Of a stretch of 64,000 bases of DNA, positions 52,359 to 64,000 are shown one piece after another. The stretch comes from Temnothorax longispinosus. Its lineage: Eukaryota > Arthropoda > Insecta > Hymenoptera > Formicidae. Within the stretch, counting starts at the first letter, position 1, and every line of letters begins with the position of its first letter. The notes beneath the pieces are model-generated. The model was not told the origin of the DNA. It was given only the letters and a program-made list of their open reading frames with translations, and did not search any database. The stretch is taken from NCBI RefSeq assembly GCF_030848805.1, contig NC_092362.1, positions 16,971,642-17,035,641 of the forward strand. The letters are read 5' to 3'. Both the position numbers and the translations under genes were made by a program.

Positions 52359-53908
52359 ATGGAGGAGATCCATGTGCAAGTGGAAAGCAATTCACCCTCG
52401 ATAGAGCACAGCTTACGTCCAATATCGTACACCTCCTGGCTCCTCGGCGTTGGCGTCCCTCGTCCGCGAAAGTGTCCGAAGGCCGTCACAATAATCCTAC
52501 GTATCGTTCACTTCGCCGTGTGTTCCGTTATCGTGGCGTACGGCGCGATAGATTTCTTCACCTTCGGTAGCGTCTTCAAGAGCGACATATTCAAGATCAT
52601 GTACTACATGAATAAAGTGATGTGCTACGTGTCGGCGTATTATTACGTTTATCACGGGATCAGACAATACGACAAGTGGCCGGAGCTGATGGACCGAGTG
52701 AAAGAGCTGGATCAGAAGATCAGGAGGGAAACCCCCATGAGCGACCGGCCCATAAAAAACGTGCAAGCGCTAGCGATTCTCGCGACGTTCGCTTGTGGAC
52801 CTTTGTCCCTGATCGTGCACGCTTTGTATTACTATTTCATACGTCCCGAAGACATCTTCGCGTCCGACTTGCTGCTCTATTACACGATAGCCCAGTCGTT
52901 GATCAACAGCTTCGTCTTCGACGTTGTCGTCTATGTGCTGTATCACAGATTCCAAACGATAAATGAATTGATCGGTCAGTTGGACGACCGCTTCGGCGCA
53001 CCGTGGATCGCGCTCAAAATTCGGCGCATCAGAGAATTGCATACCGGTAAGTTTTTATGAATTGTAATTCGACGCGTTCGTGTACATATATATTTGGTGT
53101 AATTTAATACAATCTATGAAGAAATTGCGATGATTATATCAATAACGAGACCGTTGTCGAATTATTTGAATTTTGTTGTGCAGGTATTTGTGATCTGGTC
53201 ATCATGGTAAACGACATTTACGGCTTTCATCTCCTCCTCTGCTCGGCGAACTGCTTCACCATGGTCGTGGCTACACTATTCAGAATCTACATGGGCGTCG
53301 TCGAGAAGAACTACGCGTTCATGCTGATAAATAATATCCTTTGGATTCTGTATGCCGCGCAGTTTGGTCTAATGTGCTGTATTTGCACGCTCGCGCGACA
53401 AGAATTCAATAGAACCGGGATAATTATATATGCAACTGTGCTGAACTGCAAGCCTGCGAATCTTGGTAAACTAAACGGTGCGAGGAATCAATCAGGTCTA
53501 GAAGTGCCACCGCTGTTGGATGGCCCGGACGGCGAGCAAAATTCTAATCGGAGCAGCAATTACAACCTGAACCACGTCGTCATGGAAAATCTCTTGCGCA
53601 AAAACCTGGACCGAGACCGTGTCAGAAACGAGGTCAATGATTTTTCGATTCAACTGCAACAGCATCGAATTGCGTTCACGGCCTGTGATTTCTTTGAAAT
53701 GAATAATGCTCTGCTCAGTGGTGTGAGTACACAATTTAATTTCATTAAAATTTACGTATATAGAATTAGTTGTTTTCGAATTTCCATGTAAATACAACAA
53801 TAGCTATCGGAGCAATTAAATAAATTTATTTTTCAGTTTGTCGGGGTGATCACCACTTATCTGATAATCCTCGTACAATTTTATCGACCGGAAAATGCAA
53901 TTCAATGA
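52359..53908 (+). CDS. insect gustatory receptor (7tm_7 family)
   Basis: Three exons: 52359-53046, 53184-53722 and 53837-53908; 432 residues, the usual length for insect GRs. The ATG at 52359 is preferred to upstream in-frame alternatives because it starts just before the conserved part. Seven hydrophobic stretches can be traced, e.g. IILRIVHFAVCSVIVAYGAI, MYYMNKVMCYVSAYYYVYH, ILATFACGPLSLIVHALYYY and ILWILYAAQFGLMCCICTLA. The last small exon carries VGVITTYLIILVQF, the TY...QF signature of the final GR helix, with intron phases usual for GR 3' ends. It acts as a ligand-gated cation channel subunit in chemosensory cells (family knowledge); the ligand is unknown. It is convergent to the intact Hsc70 copy, about 320 bp apart. 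Confidence 0.85.
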
Positions 53909-53991
53909 GCAACGCTAAGTGAAAAGTTATTGCGGCAAGGAAGATGAAAGACGACATACGATAATTTTTTTTAAATTAAATATTAAATTTT

Positions 53992-54005
53992 AATAAATAT
54001 TTATT
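53992..54005. terminator. bidirectional poly(A) signal between GR and Hsc70-4
   Basis: AATAAATATTTATT is a perfect palindrome that presents AATAAA on both strands, 84 bases after the GR stop and about 220 after the Hsc70 stop. It may serve both convergent genes. Confidence 0.5.
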
Positions 54006-54225
54006 ATACCAAACTTACCACTATATAATACAATACGGTACAATTACATTAACACAGCTCGTAAAATCTTCCAAAAATAAAAAACTTTTTTATAAAGATA
54101 AACTAAAAAGAGCTTGAACTTAAGTTAACGATAGGTTGTTGAATGAAACAAAACGAAATGAAACGCAATGGTGTCAAGCTACATGAGAAAATATGAGAAA
54201 AAAAAATAGAAGTTCGCCATTTAAT

Positions 54226-57200
54226 TTAATCGACTTCCTCGATGGTTGGTCCGGCACCACCGGCACCAGGGTTGGGTCCCGCTCCGCCAGCACCAGGGAA
54301 ACCACCAGGCGCTCCGCCACTTTGATACAATTTCGTGACGATAGGACTGCAAATGGCCTCCAATTCCTTCTGCTTATCAACGAATTCTTCTTTCTCCGCT
54401 AATTGATTGGCGTCCAACCAGGAGATGACCTCGTTACATTTGGACATGACTTTATCCTTGTCAGACGCGTCGATCTTATCCTTAATTTTGTCGTCCTCCA
54501 TCGTACTCTTCATGTTAAAGCAATACGACTCAAGAGCGTTCTTAGCGGAAATCCTTTCACGCTGCTGTTCATCCTCCGATCGGTACTTCTCGGCTTCGTT
54601 CACCATCCTTTCTATGTCCTCCTTCGACAAACGACCCTTGTCGTTGGTAATCGTGATCTTATTTTCTTTGCCAGTAGATTTTTCGATCGCAGAGACATTT
54701 AATATGCCTGCAAGACAAAATACATTGGATTAGAGAAAACGTTACTTAAATGACAAATAATCGGACAATATCTTCGATTATTTAACATATAAAATATTAA
54801 TGTTTGGAGCATCACAACTTACCATTAGCGTCGATATCGAAGGTGACTTCGATTTGCGGTACGCCCCTAGGCGCCGGAGGTATACCCGTCAGCTCGAATT
54901 TGCCGAGAATGTTGTTATCCTTCGTCATCGCTCTCTCTCCTTCGTAGACCTGGATAAGCACTCCCGGTTGATTGTCGGAGTACGTGGTGAACGTCTGGGT
55001 CTGTTTCGTTGGTATTGTTGTGTTCCTCTTGATCAAGGCAGTCATGACGCCACCGGCGGTCTCGATACCCAACGACAACGGAGTCACGTCCAGCAAAAGT
55101 AGATCTTGGACCTCCTCAGACTTGTCCCCATGCAGAATTGCCGCCTGAACCGCCGCCCCATAGGCAACGGCCTCGTCCGGATTGATAGATTTGTTCAGTT
55201 CCTTGCCGTTGAAGAAATCTTGAAGTAGCTTCTGAATCTTTGGTATCCTAGTAGAGCCACCGACTAGAACAATGCTGTGAACTTGAGCCTTGTCCATCTT
55301 CGCGTCCCTGAGCGCCTTCTCTACAGGTTCGAGGGTGCTTCTGAACATATCTGCGCAGAGTTCTTCGAACCTAGCCCTAGTAATGGACGTATAGAAGTCG
55401 ATACCCTCGAACAAGGAATCGATCTCAATGCTCGCCTGTGTTGACGAGCTCAACGTTCTCTTTGCCCTCTCGCAGGCGGTCCTCAAGCGTCTCAGGGCCC
55501 TCTTGTTGGGGCTCAGGTCCTTCTTGTACTTCCTCTTGAATTCCTGCACGAAGTGGGTCACCATTCGATTGTCGAAGTCTTCGCCGCCAAGATGCGTGTC
55601 GCCGGCGGTGGATTTCACCTCAAAGATGCCGTCCTCGATCGTCAGAATCGACACGTCGAAGGTACCACCGCCCAAATCGAAGATCAGGACGTTCTTCTCG
55701 CCCGCAGCCTTCTTATCGAGACCGTAGGCTATCGCGGCGGCCGTGGGCTCGTTTATTATCCTGAGGACGTTCAGGCCAGCGATAGCGCCGGCGTCCTTTG
55801 TCGCCTGCCTCTGAGAGTCATTGAAATAAGCTGGCACGGTAATGACGGCGTTTGTTATTGTCTTGCCCAGGTACGCCTCCGCGGTCTCCTTCATCTTTGT
55901 CAGAACCATAGAGGACACCTCCTCGGGGAAGAAGGTCTTCATCTCACCCTTGTAGGATACCTTGATCTTTGGTTTGCCGCCATCGCTGACCACCGTGAAC
56001 GGCCAGTGCTTCATGTCGCTCTGCACCGTCGCATCATCGAAACGACGACCAATCAAACGCTTCGCATCTTTATAGAAAAATGATAAAGATTCGTAAGTTG
56101 TCTATTTCTTCAATAATCATCTCTTAAAGTATATGGTGCGATGAGATGGAGAAGAGGAGGATCCTGTGGATTGTGTCGGATTACGGTGGTGATGGTTGCG
56201 GAATGTTGAATTATCGCCGAGCCGGTAAACAGAAATGTTCAACACTTGCCAATACTTTGATATAATTCGTACAAAGATAATTTTGTGTGAGAAAAAGAAT
56301 TATGAAATAATCTACTTACCGCGAATTATATTATAATCGTGAAAATAGATCGAAAAAATTCGTAAAATAATTATCACATATACAGAACACAATAAAAAAT
56401 CGTATCATATATATAAACCACATTATAAAATTTACGTTATACGTATAATATAAATTTTTAAAACATAATAAAAAATATACGTATTTTTATTTTTATTATA
56501 TATTTTTAAATATATTATCTGAATTATTATCTTTATTGTGCATTGATATTCGTATATATATTTATTTCATATATTCTGAAGAGTTAAATAAGCATGTGAC
56601 TTTGAACGAATATATCGCGTGAGTCACTCTTTGATTTACGATTCAACGTAAATTTGTGTGACACCGTAGCTGGCACATAAATTAGGATTACATAAAACTG
56701 CGATGTATAAACGTCAAAACGCTCGGCTACAATGTAAAGGATGGGTGGGAGCGCCGGGAGCGGGGAAGGAGGAAATTATGTACAGAGAGGCATGCACCGT
56801 GTGGTATCGGGCAAGGTCACCGCAAGTAAAACGCAGTAAAACGCGATTGAGATAATTCGACTTCCGAGCACGGAAAGTTCCACGTTCGATCGATCTCGAA
56901 GTCCAACAATTTAAAAACAACGTACAATTCGTCTTAAAAAAAAAAATCAATACGAGGCTTGCAACGTCGTAAATTTACCTCGAAAAGCGCAAAATATTAA
57001 CAAAATGTTATTGCGTATCTCGCCAAATTACACTAGCAAGTTATATCTCGCTATTAATCATCCGTGCATTCTCGTGTATTTCAGCATCGGCTTTTTAAAA
57101 ATTTAAACATAAAAAAATTTCATATTTATTTCTTGAAGGATCTATGAAGAAATTCAATCGATACATCTCGTTCCTTGCAATCAGTGTAAGGGATATCCGT

Positions 57201-57586
57201 TTAATAACATTGGATATATTTCACCAGTTGAATATCGAAGCAACACGTTGGCGAGTTAAAGATCAATAAAGGGATACGACGCAAAATATCCGGTGTCTCA
57301 TGGGGCGGGACCTTCCAATGCGACTGCGACGCAAAAGGAGTAGGATATCTACGAAACGTGACAAACAAAAGCTCGACTTACCGAAGATGGTGTTGCTGGG
57401 GTTCATGGCGACCTGATTCTTGGCCGCGTCGCCGATCAGCCTCTCGGTGTCGGTGAAGGCCACATAGCTCGGCGTGGTCCGGTTGCCCTGGTCGTTGGCG
57501 ATGATCTCGACCTTCCCGTGCTGGAAGACACCCACGCACGAGTACGTGGTGCCCAGGTCAATTCCAACTGCCGGTGCTTTCGACAT
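54226..57586 (-). CDS. Hsc70-4: heat shock cognate 70 (cytosolic), intact copy 4
   Basis: Exons on the - strand: 57586-57382, 56067-54823 and 54707-54226; 643 residues. All three Hsp70 signatures are exact (GIDLGTTYSCVGVF; IFDLGGGTFDVSILT; IVLVGGSTRIPKIQKLLQDF). The linker DLLLLDVTPLSLG, the substrate-binding domain, the helical lid, a Gly-rich tail (GGAPGGFPGAGGAGPNPG) and the terminal EEVD are all present. It is an ATP-driven chaperone of cytosol and nucleus that folds nascent and damaged proteins with J-proteins and TPR co-chaperones through EEVD. A leader exon (from 58,184 up) and a promoter with HSEs belong to it. It is the only copy of four with every element and is probably the ancestral, working gene. 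The exact orthologue name is inferred. Confidence 0.93.
56068..57381. other. intron 1 of Hsc70 copy 4
   Basis: AT-rich; shares the TA-rich stretch with copy 3. No gene seen. Confidence 0.6.
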
Positions 57587-58330
57587 TGTCAGTCTTCTCT
57601 CTTATGTGTAATCACTGAAATGAAAAACCGACAGCTGATGACAAACGCGATACGATGTGCGTCACGATTAAAAAAAAAATAAAAATAGAAGAAAACAACT
57701 TGACGTTGCTCGAACTCGAGCAAGCCTCCGCGCTCGAAATAACGCCTATTACGCCTACGAAATATAAAACGTATATCGCCGTTATACGCTTCTCGAATTT
57801 CACTGATATTGATCGTCGGAAGCGCCCTTTTGCGAAGAGCGTATCTGCGTATCTCGAAACGCGCGATTCTGTCACGACAAAAAAAACGTCACAAGTAAAG
57901 CGAACTTAAAACTTTCCGATCTAAATTTGTAAACGCTCGCGCTCGTTGAAGTCTGGATTGATCATTCGGAAATATCGTCCAGAGACAATCTTCTTTTTTC
58001 TCCAAGATTATTTGCACTTGACGACGAATTTATGTCTTGAATTAAAAGAGACAGAAATAATATCGAAAAAAAGAAAACTTGCATTTTATCTCTGTAATTT
58101 CGATGAAAATCTCGGCACCGACGCGATTAATTTTCGACGCACAATTAAATAAACAGCTCAAATAACCTCATTCGAGCACTCACCTTGCAACAGTCTCTTT
58201 AACACGTTCGAAGAATGAAGATTTGATTCGCTAGTCGAATACTTTGAATACACTGCTTCTTATCGCACTTGCACTCTCTCGTGTTCGTTGCGAAACTGAT
58301 GACGCAGCCGCGCGCCGCGCTTTAATATAC
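57587..58330 (-). other. 5' UTR exons and leader intron of Hsc70 copy 4
   Basis: The leader exon ends at 58,184 (TTGCAAG|GTGAGTG on the - strand). The intron runs to the acceptor CATTTCAG at 57,615, and a short leader piece (57,614-57,587) precedes the ATG. This 5' UTR intron layout matches insect Hsc70-4 genes. Confidence 0.7.
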
Positions 58331-58390
58331 CGAATCGCCCGCTTCGAGAATCTTCGGCGGATGACCAATCGGGGCGCGAATCTTCGAGAC
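58320..58390 (-). promoter_or_regulatory. Hsc70-4 promoter: HSEs, CCAAT and TATA-like box
   Basis: TTCGAGAATCTTC at 58,343-58,355 is a perfect three-unit heat-shock element (TTCnnGAAnnTTC). A second, GAATCTTCGAGAC, lies at 58,378-58,390. A CCAAT motif sits between them and a TATA-like TATATTAAAG (- strand) at about 58,320-58,329. Order and spacing suit transcription of the - strand. Confidence 0.75.
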
Positions 58391-60046
58391 CCGTGCTCGA
58401 GACGCTTCCATTGGCGGACGCGGCCGGACGTGGGAGCGAGAAGGAGAGACGCGCGCGTGCGCCGCGCGGGAGGAAGAAGGACAGAGAGAAGAAAGTTTCC
58501 TATCGTAGGTAGACGATGATCGCGTTCTCGCGTTGCTCGCATGCGCTAGAAGATTCATGACTATAATTAGCACCGTGCGAATTGCGTTTCGCCGTGGCGC
58601 CTCGATGAAGCGAAGGCTTCGTTTTTTGCGAAATCTATTTGATGTACGCTTGATCGAATGTACCGATCGTTCGCGATTGTTCGCGTACTTTCTAGAAAGT
58701 GCGCAGCCGTTCCGAACCCGAGCAAACGCGCGTTTGCGCAGAAGGATCTCGGGCATTCGAGAGAACGCGAGATATTTGTCGAAGTTTTCGTCGTTCTTAC
58801 AGAATGTCCGCCTCGTTTCTCCAAATCTTCGATCTCGGCAGTTTTCTTCTCGATTTACCGATGAAAAGCAGAACTAAATGTGTACAAAAAAGACGAATTT
58901 TATTAGAATTATTATTATTAGCTCACTGAACTTTTCTTTGACACTACCGTAAGAATTTTAAATGCCTCTATAATAAATTGTCATAAATGACACCATCACG
59001 CTTTAAATGCAATTAAATAGATTTTGCATCGAAGAAGACGAATAAGGATGAGGTGTATTGAATTTTTTTAAATGCATACTTTATTTTCAACAATTTTTTA
59101 TGTTATTGACCGACGCGTTTGATAGATTTAACTCGGCCGAAAAGTGGCAAGGATTGCAAAATGCTATACAATTTATTTAAAGATTATCGTAAAATATTCC
59201 AAGCGATTCTAATTTTAGCTTTATTGAGTGTATAAAGTGTACGATAAAAATAGCCGTCGCAAAGATAACGCTTTACAAAATAGAAATCTTTAGCAGCACC
59301 ATCTAAATAAAATAACCGCAAACTCGACACTTTCAACATTGTCGATAAAAAATTCAAAGATTACTAAAACTTTCCTTAAATTGGATAATTAGAAAACGTC
59401 ATCGGTCTTTAAGGACGACTAATTAACTCAGTCAGCAAAAAATTATAATTTGTCAAATACCGAGATAATATTTCAATAACATGGATAGAATTAATTTCCT
59501 ATTGCTTGACACAGAAAAGAAGCTCAAATTAGAGACAATGGCCAAGATAAGTGTATGTATTGTAATAATATGTACGCGGCATCGCATATGTTACGTATCG
59601 CGCGTCTGATTGGTCGCGAGACATGAGATAATAGCTAGAGTCCCTAGAAGTAAGAGTCCGGCCGGTCGCGTCAGTCCATTGGTCGGTCGGTCGGCGATCG
59701 CTCGCCTGACGCAACGAGGCTAGACTGGCTAGGGCTAGAGACTCTAGAGAGTAGAGGCTAGCCTCCGTGGCCTTCCCGTCCAAGCTGTCAAGTGTAATGT
59801 AGGAGAACCGCGCTCCGACCTCCGACTCCTCGTCGTCCCGATCGTCGACGCGTTGCTGCACGAATGCGATCGCGCGTGGAACGACACGCGTGTGCATACT
59901 GTGTGCATTATGTGATATATTCGCGGTCTAGCAACGGTGGTGTACGCAAGCACAGCGGCCTCGAGGCCCTCGAGCCCTACGCTCCGCGCTTGTAAACATC
60001 AACGCCATAACCGCGCTCACCGTGGCGTACCAGCGGGTCTTCCGTT
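58391..60046. other. intergenic region and ICA69 5' leader
   Basis: GC-rich near 58,400-58,560, AT-rich in the middle, and GC/CpG-rich again from about 59,600 to the ICA69 start, where the leader and promoter of that gene should lie. The open frames here are on both strands, low in complexity and not convincing. Confidence 0.55.
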
Positions 60047-62956
60047 ATGAATGCTTAGTAAGTATCTCCTCCGTTCTTTCCTCAGTCTCGCCCGAGTCCC
60101 GCCGTCGTCGTAATTCGAAACGTTTGGCTTCGCCAACGTGGCGACACGGCGACCGTAATTCTCGCTCCAAGATCCATCGGTTAACTATACTGAATCAATA
60201 TGGTAGTTTGCATCTCTTCGTGTTTATTAATAGAATATCGCGCAAAATTGATTATCCAAGTTCTTCGTAAGCTTCCTAGGTCTGTCTTCCCGTTGCGTTA
60301 AAGAGGGACAGTCTACTCCCCTTTTTTTTCCCCTTCCAGTATGACTGATACATTATCTGCAGAGCTCGCAACCTTTCCTTTTCTCATCCTGTTGGTCAGA
60401 AAAGGAAATACATATATTTACATTAATAGATATGTTATTATCTCACACACAAAGTTGGTTATACAACTAGCCCATAAGTTTCCTAGATCCGTCTTCCTAT
60501 CGCGTCGAAGAAGACTCGTCTAGCTTCTTTTTTCCTCTTCCTGTATGACCGATGAATTGTTTATGGAGTTTGTAAACTTTCCTCTTTCTCCATCCTGTTA
60601 ATCGGAAAAAGGAAACACACGTATCTGCGTTATCAATAGGATTTGACGAATAACTAATGATCTAACATCAATAAAACCAGGCATCTATTGTTTTAACAAT
60701 TGTACGGCTTATTTTTTATTAACAGTGGGAAAGTATGCTGTTTTTCGCTTGTTGAGGTCCTTTGCACGTAACACTTATACTAATCACCGTTTGCATTTAA
60801 CGAGAAACTTATAAAACTTGTTTGTACCATGCATGCAGTAACAGAGATGCACCGGGCGTATCAGGGAATGCCTTTGATTGCTGGGTTCAAAAGTCTATGC
60901 ATGACGATTCTGCCATCATAAAGATGCAATACCAATTCTGGGTGAGAAAGCAGGCCTTGTCCCAGAAATTGGGGAAGAAGGAGGACGAGTGTATAGTCGC
61001 GTCGGACGCTGAGCTGGACGCGAAGCTAGAATTGTTCCGCAGTATCCAAGATTCCTGTTCCTACTTACAAAGGGTTATTGATAAATATCAAGAAAGATTA
61101 TGCAGTGCGTTCTAACATAATTTTTAATATAAAATCATTGCATCAATTACCATATATTTGTCGTAGTATTTGTTTCCCCGAGATGAATTTGACTATCAGG
61201 ATATTGCGATAATGGGATAATTTAACTTGTTTAGATTTAGCCCAGGAGGAAAATGGAATGGGACGTTTCTTGAAAGATGCCGGGAAGCAGGACAAAACTC
61301 GCGCCGGCAAAATGATGTCGGCAGTTGGCAAATCCCTGTCTTACTCCGGTCAACAGAGGCTCGCATTGAGAGCACCCTTGGGCCGATTGTATCAGGAGGT
61401 GGAAACATTTAGGCAAAGAGCTATTGACGATACGTTACAAAATGTACAAGCGATGGAAAAAGCCCGTACGGAATACCGAGCTGCTCTGTCGTGGATGAAA
61501 AATATTTCCCATGATTTGGATCCAGATACGTCTAAACAACTGGAAAAATATAAAAAAGTTCAAGCACGTGTTAAGCAGTAGGTTCTATATTTTGGACATT
61601 CACTTAATGCAAAGTACAATGTACAATCTCACAATTTTGATCAGTATCTTTTTATTCAAATTATCATATTATGCTTGATCAGATAGTACACTTCCGTTTT
61701 CGTTCTTATAAATTTGTTCTAATTACATGTTTATAAAATATTGCAAGGGATTTATATCCTATGTATGTATATATTTGTTGTGCTTTAGGGGCAAAATAGT
61801 TTTTGACAATCTGGCCCTCGACTGTCTCCAGAAGGTTGATTTATTAGCGGCAGCAAGGTGTAACATGTTCAGTCATGCCTTAGTTTTATACCAAACCACA
61901 CTCCTGAATTTCACGAAGAAATCTGCACAAGCGTATTCCACAATAGCCAACAGCTTCAAAGGCTATCAACGTTATGACTTCACGGTTGTGCGAGAACTGG
62001 CTGAAACCTCCAGTAAATTGGCGCAGGAAACTGGCGGTGACGACGATTTAGAGGACAAGGATAAGTGAGTTGCACAAAATGAGAATAAACCCTCTGTGTG
62101 TTTACATTTTCGTCATATCTATTTTTACAGATTACAATTTTTTGACATGGATTATCACGACGACGTTGAGGAAGCTCAAGAGGCTACCGCAAATTCGGGA
62201 AGCACATCGGAGAAAAATAAGAAAGATGAGAAGCTTTTGGACATAGAAAATGAGCCGAAGGATACATTGATACATTTGGAGACGACCGCAGATTCTTCGA
62301 GAAACGGAATCGTGCATAGTACCAAAGATACGGAGAATGATAAAAGTCTCGAGGAGTTCTTTGGAAATCTTATCCTGGAGAAAGACACGTCCAATAGTAC
62401 CGAACAATCGGTTAATAAAACTGAAAAAAATAATCATACGGTATTCAATAGAAGCTCCGAGGGGCAGAAATCGGTAATGGATATATTCGGGGAGTGCAAT
62501 CTCGATTTTAATTTGGCTGATTTGTCGCCCTTGTCATCGGAGACTCGACAACAGCAATCGTTAAATTTATTAACCTCCGAGAGCGCGGCGCTTTTCGATG
62601 AAATCCTGAACGACAAGCAACAACAATGCATGAGCAATGATTGGGAAGGCATATCACACGACACTTTTCTACCGCCAAGCATTTTGAAGCAGAGTCTAGG
62701 GGACGCAGCATTAGGTATGGGACAGAAGAGCACCACTAGTAACACAGACGATAAAGTAAGTATTCGCCAACTGTTGCATTCAATAGTAATAATGCGAATC
62801 TCGTACAATTAATATATCGCAATATTCTTTTCATAGAAAAAGAATAAGACTGGAAAGCAGAAAGGTAACTCGTGGTTGGATTTATTCGCAGAATTGGATC
62901 CATTGGCTAACAATCCAATGGAGAATCTTTCCGGTGATAGTAATGCTTCTGCTTAA
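60047..62956 (+). CDS. ICA69: ICA69 / islet cell autoantigen 1 homologue (BAR/AH domain)
   Basis: Six coding exons: 60047-60057 (MNAY...), 60839-61104, 61235-61577, 61789-62064, 62131-62755 and 62837-62956; 546 residues. The first exon is only 11 coding bases, placed by a strong donor (GTAAGTAT) and a frame-matching acceptor. Residues about 14-240 form the arfaptin-homology BAR domain, with conserved stretches (KLGKKEDECIVASDAELDAK; QDKTRAGKMM; SGQQRLALRAPL; RTEYRAALSWMK). The rest is the acidic, low-complexity ICA69 C-terminal region with SLEEFFGNL, SVMDIFGECNL and a final WLDLFAELDPLA motif. ICA69 pairs with PICK1 and acts in dense-core vesicle and glutamate-receptor trafficking at Golgi and synapse (family knowledge). 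Confidence 0.95.
60058..60838. other. intron 1 of ICA69
   Basis: Contains two related pyrimidine-rich blocks (CCTTCCAGTATGACTGATAC near 60,335 and CCTCTTCCTGTATGACCGAT near 60,532) in roughly 200-bp repeats, diverged. No gene seen. Confidence 0.5.
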
Positions 62957-63894
62957 TTCATAATGCAATGGTATATGCCCTCTCACTTGATATTTTACTA
63001 ACGATAAGAAAAACTGATCAAGTTATCGTTCGTTATCGATAAGTGATGCGGTGAGCGCATAATTCATATTTTCACTTCATACGTTTGTATCAGTAATTAT
63101 CAGTATGTAAACTTTTAACATTCCACATTTATTTTTATCGTCATAAGAATTGCCATAAGAATCAAAACCGTTTGAATTATTACATAATTTTTCATATAAG
63201 CTAAAGACAGATACCAAAGATATAAAATGTAACGTTTATTAACCATCATGCGCTAGTTATATTTTCTTTCAAATATATATATATATATACACATTACAAG
63301 AGATCTTCAATATATAAATTTAATATGGAATTCTTTGTATTTCTGACGGATATATTTAAAGGTATGGAAGTATACCGCATAAGAGTGTATTTACTTTCTA
63401 TTTATTTCAATTTCTTTTCATGATTTTACTTATCCCTTTAAATTTTGTTTATTGCATATGACAATCCACATCTGAAGCCTCTGCTTGTAAATCAATGTTG
63501 TACATAATATATATCAAACACTTCCTTTGACGTAAGCAAACGAATCACGTGTAATCCGCGTTACTTTCCTCTATTAAGTTAAATAAATACTACAGAGACA
63601 GATTACAGGCATAGGCTCAGAAATATCAGTTTGTTCGTCTTGTTTGTAACTTTCGATTATACATTGTCAACCGAGGTGATCACAGTATTAACAGCTAAAC
63701 TCGTAATTTATTTCAAATATAAAAAAGACACTTGAAATCATAACCTAATCTTCATCGGCGAAACGTCCCAAGTTCAAGGTTCGTAGAATTGCGATAGGGC
63801 AGTCTTGACTCTGAAACGGAAACGACGAATGAGATCTCCGTTGTACAAAAAGTTTTGCGATACGACGTACGACAATAATTTAGCACGTAATGGT
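62957..63894 (+). other. ICA69 3' UTR and intergenic DNA
   Basis: AT-rich, with a TA repeat near 63,275-63,290 and AATAAA at 63,582-63,587, a possible poly(A) signal. No coding frame recognised on either strand up to 63,894. Confidence 0.5.
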
Positions 63895-64000
63895 TCATCT
63901 TTCGTACTTCTCAAATAGCTGAGTGTCTTTCGTGTGACGTAATTGTTGCAAAATACGATGAATTCCTAATTCCCGCAGACGCGCTTGCCGCTGCGCGGCG
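63895..64000 (-). CDS. possible 3' end of an unrecognised gene (partial)
   Basis: On the - strand the last 106 bases read open into the window edge, ending (AAQRQARLRELGIHRILQQL...YER) at a TGA at 63,897-63,895. Codon use is coding-like. A second - strand frame, 63 codons long and running down to about 63,780, overlaps it and cannot be excluded, possibly joined by a splice. No family recognised. Confidence 0.3.
   Translation of the reverse strand, partial: AAQRQARLRELGIHRILQQLRHTKDTQLFEKYER

Noticed and set aside
58231..58756. Arg-rich open frames on both strands upstream of Hsc70-4
   Set aside because: They overlap the HSE promoter and leader exon, have no domains, and reflect local GC-rich composition.

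Overview
The window is insect nuclear DNA: AT-rich spacers, GT-AG introns, and insect gene families (Nimrod phagocytosis receptors, a chemosensory gustatory receptor, Hsc70, the BAR protein ICA69). The short genes, CpG-rich first exon and mix of families suggest a hymenopteran, possibly an ant. That is an inference and was not tested against a database.

1-18,040 (+ strand): a tandem Nimrod array. Copy A is cut by the window edge, copy B is essentially complete (signal peptide, CCxGY motif, about 13 NIM repeats, one membrane span), and copy C is truncated and probably secreted. Copies A and B are each followed by the decayed remains of a second NIM gene. Both full-length copies seem to use a GC-AG intron. 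The spacers hold a large inverted duplication, an AT-rich insertion and a TTAA-flanked MITE.

18,045-29,334 (+ strand): one seven-exon gene for a 456-residue single-pass membrane protein with two cysteine-rich EB/EGF-like modules and a polyQ cytoplasmic tail. I do not recognise an established name. Its introns carry two MITE-like elements and microsatellites.

29,335-58,400: an amplified Hsc70 region on the - strand with four copies. Copy 4 (54,226-57,586) is intact (643 residues, ending EEVD) and has a 5' UTR exon and a promoter with heat-shock elements. Copies 1-3 have lost the proper C-terminus in different ways, and copies 2 and 3 also lack the promoter and the 5' UTR exon. Duplicated blocks carry the 3' end of the EB-module gene, a foldback element and a fragment that looks like a captured exon. 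A three-exon gustatory receptor gene (52,359-53,908, +) sits convergent to the intact Hsc70. Intron 1 of Hsc70 copy 1 holds a 1.7-kb palindromic transposon with a 9-bp target-site duplication.

58,400-64,000: the ICA69/ICA1 gene (+, 60,047-62,956, 546 residues) is almost certainly complete for coding sequence. The last ~100 bases may hold the 3' end of a gene on the - strand. No rRNA, tRNA or CRISPR array was seen.
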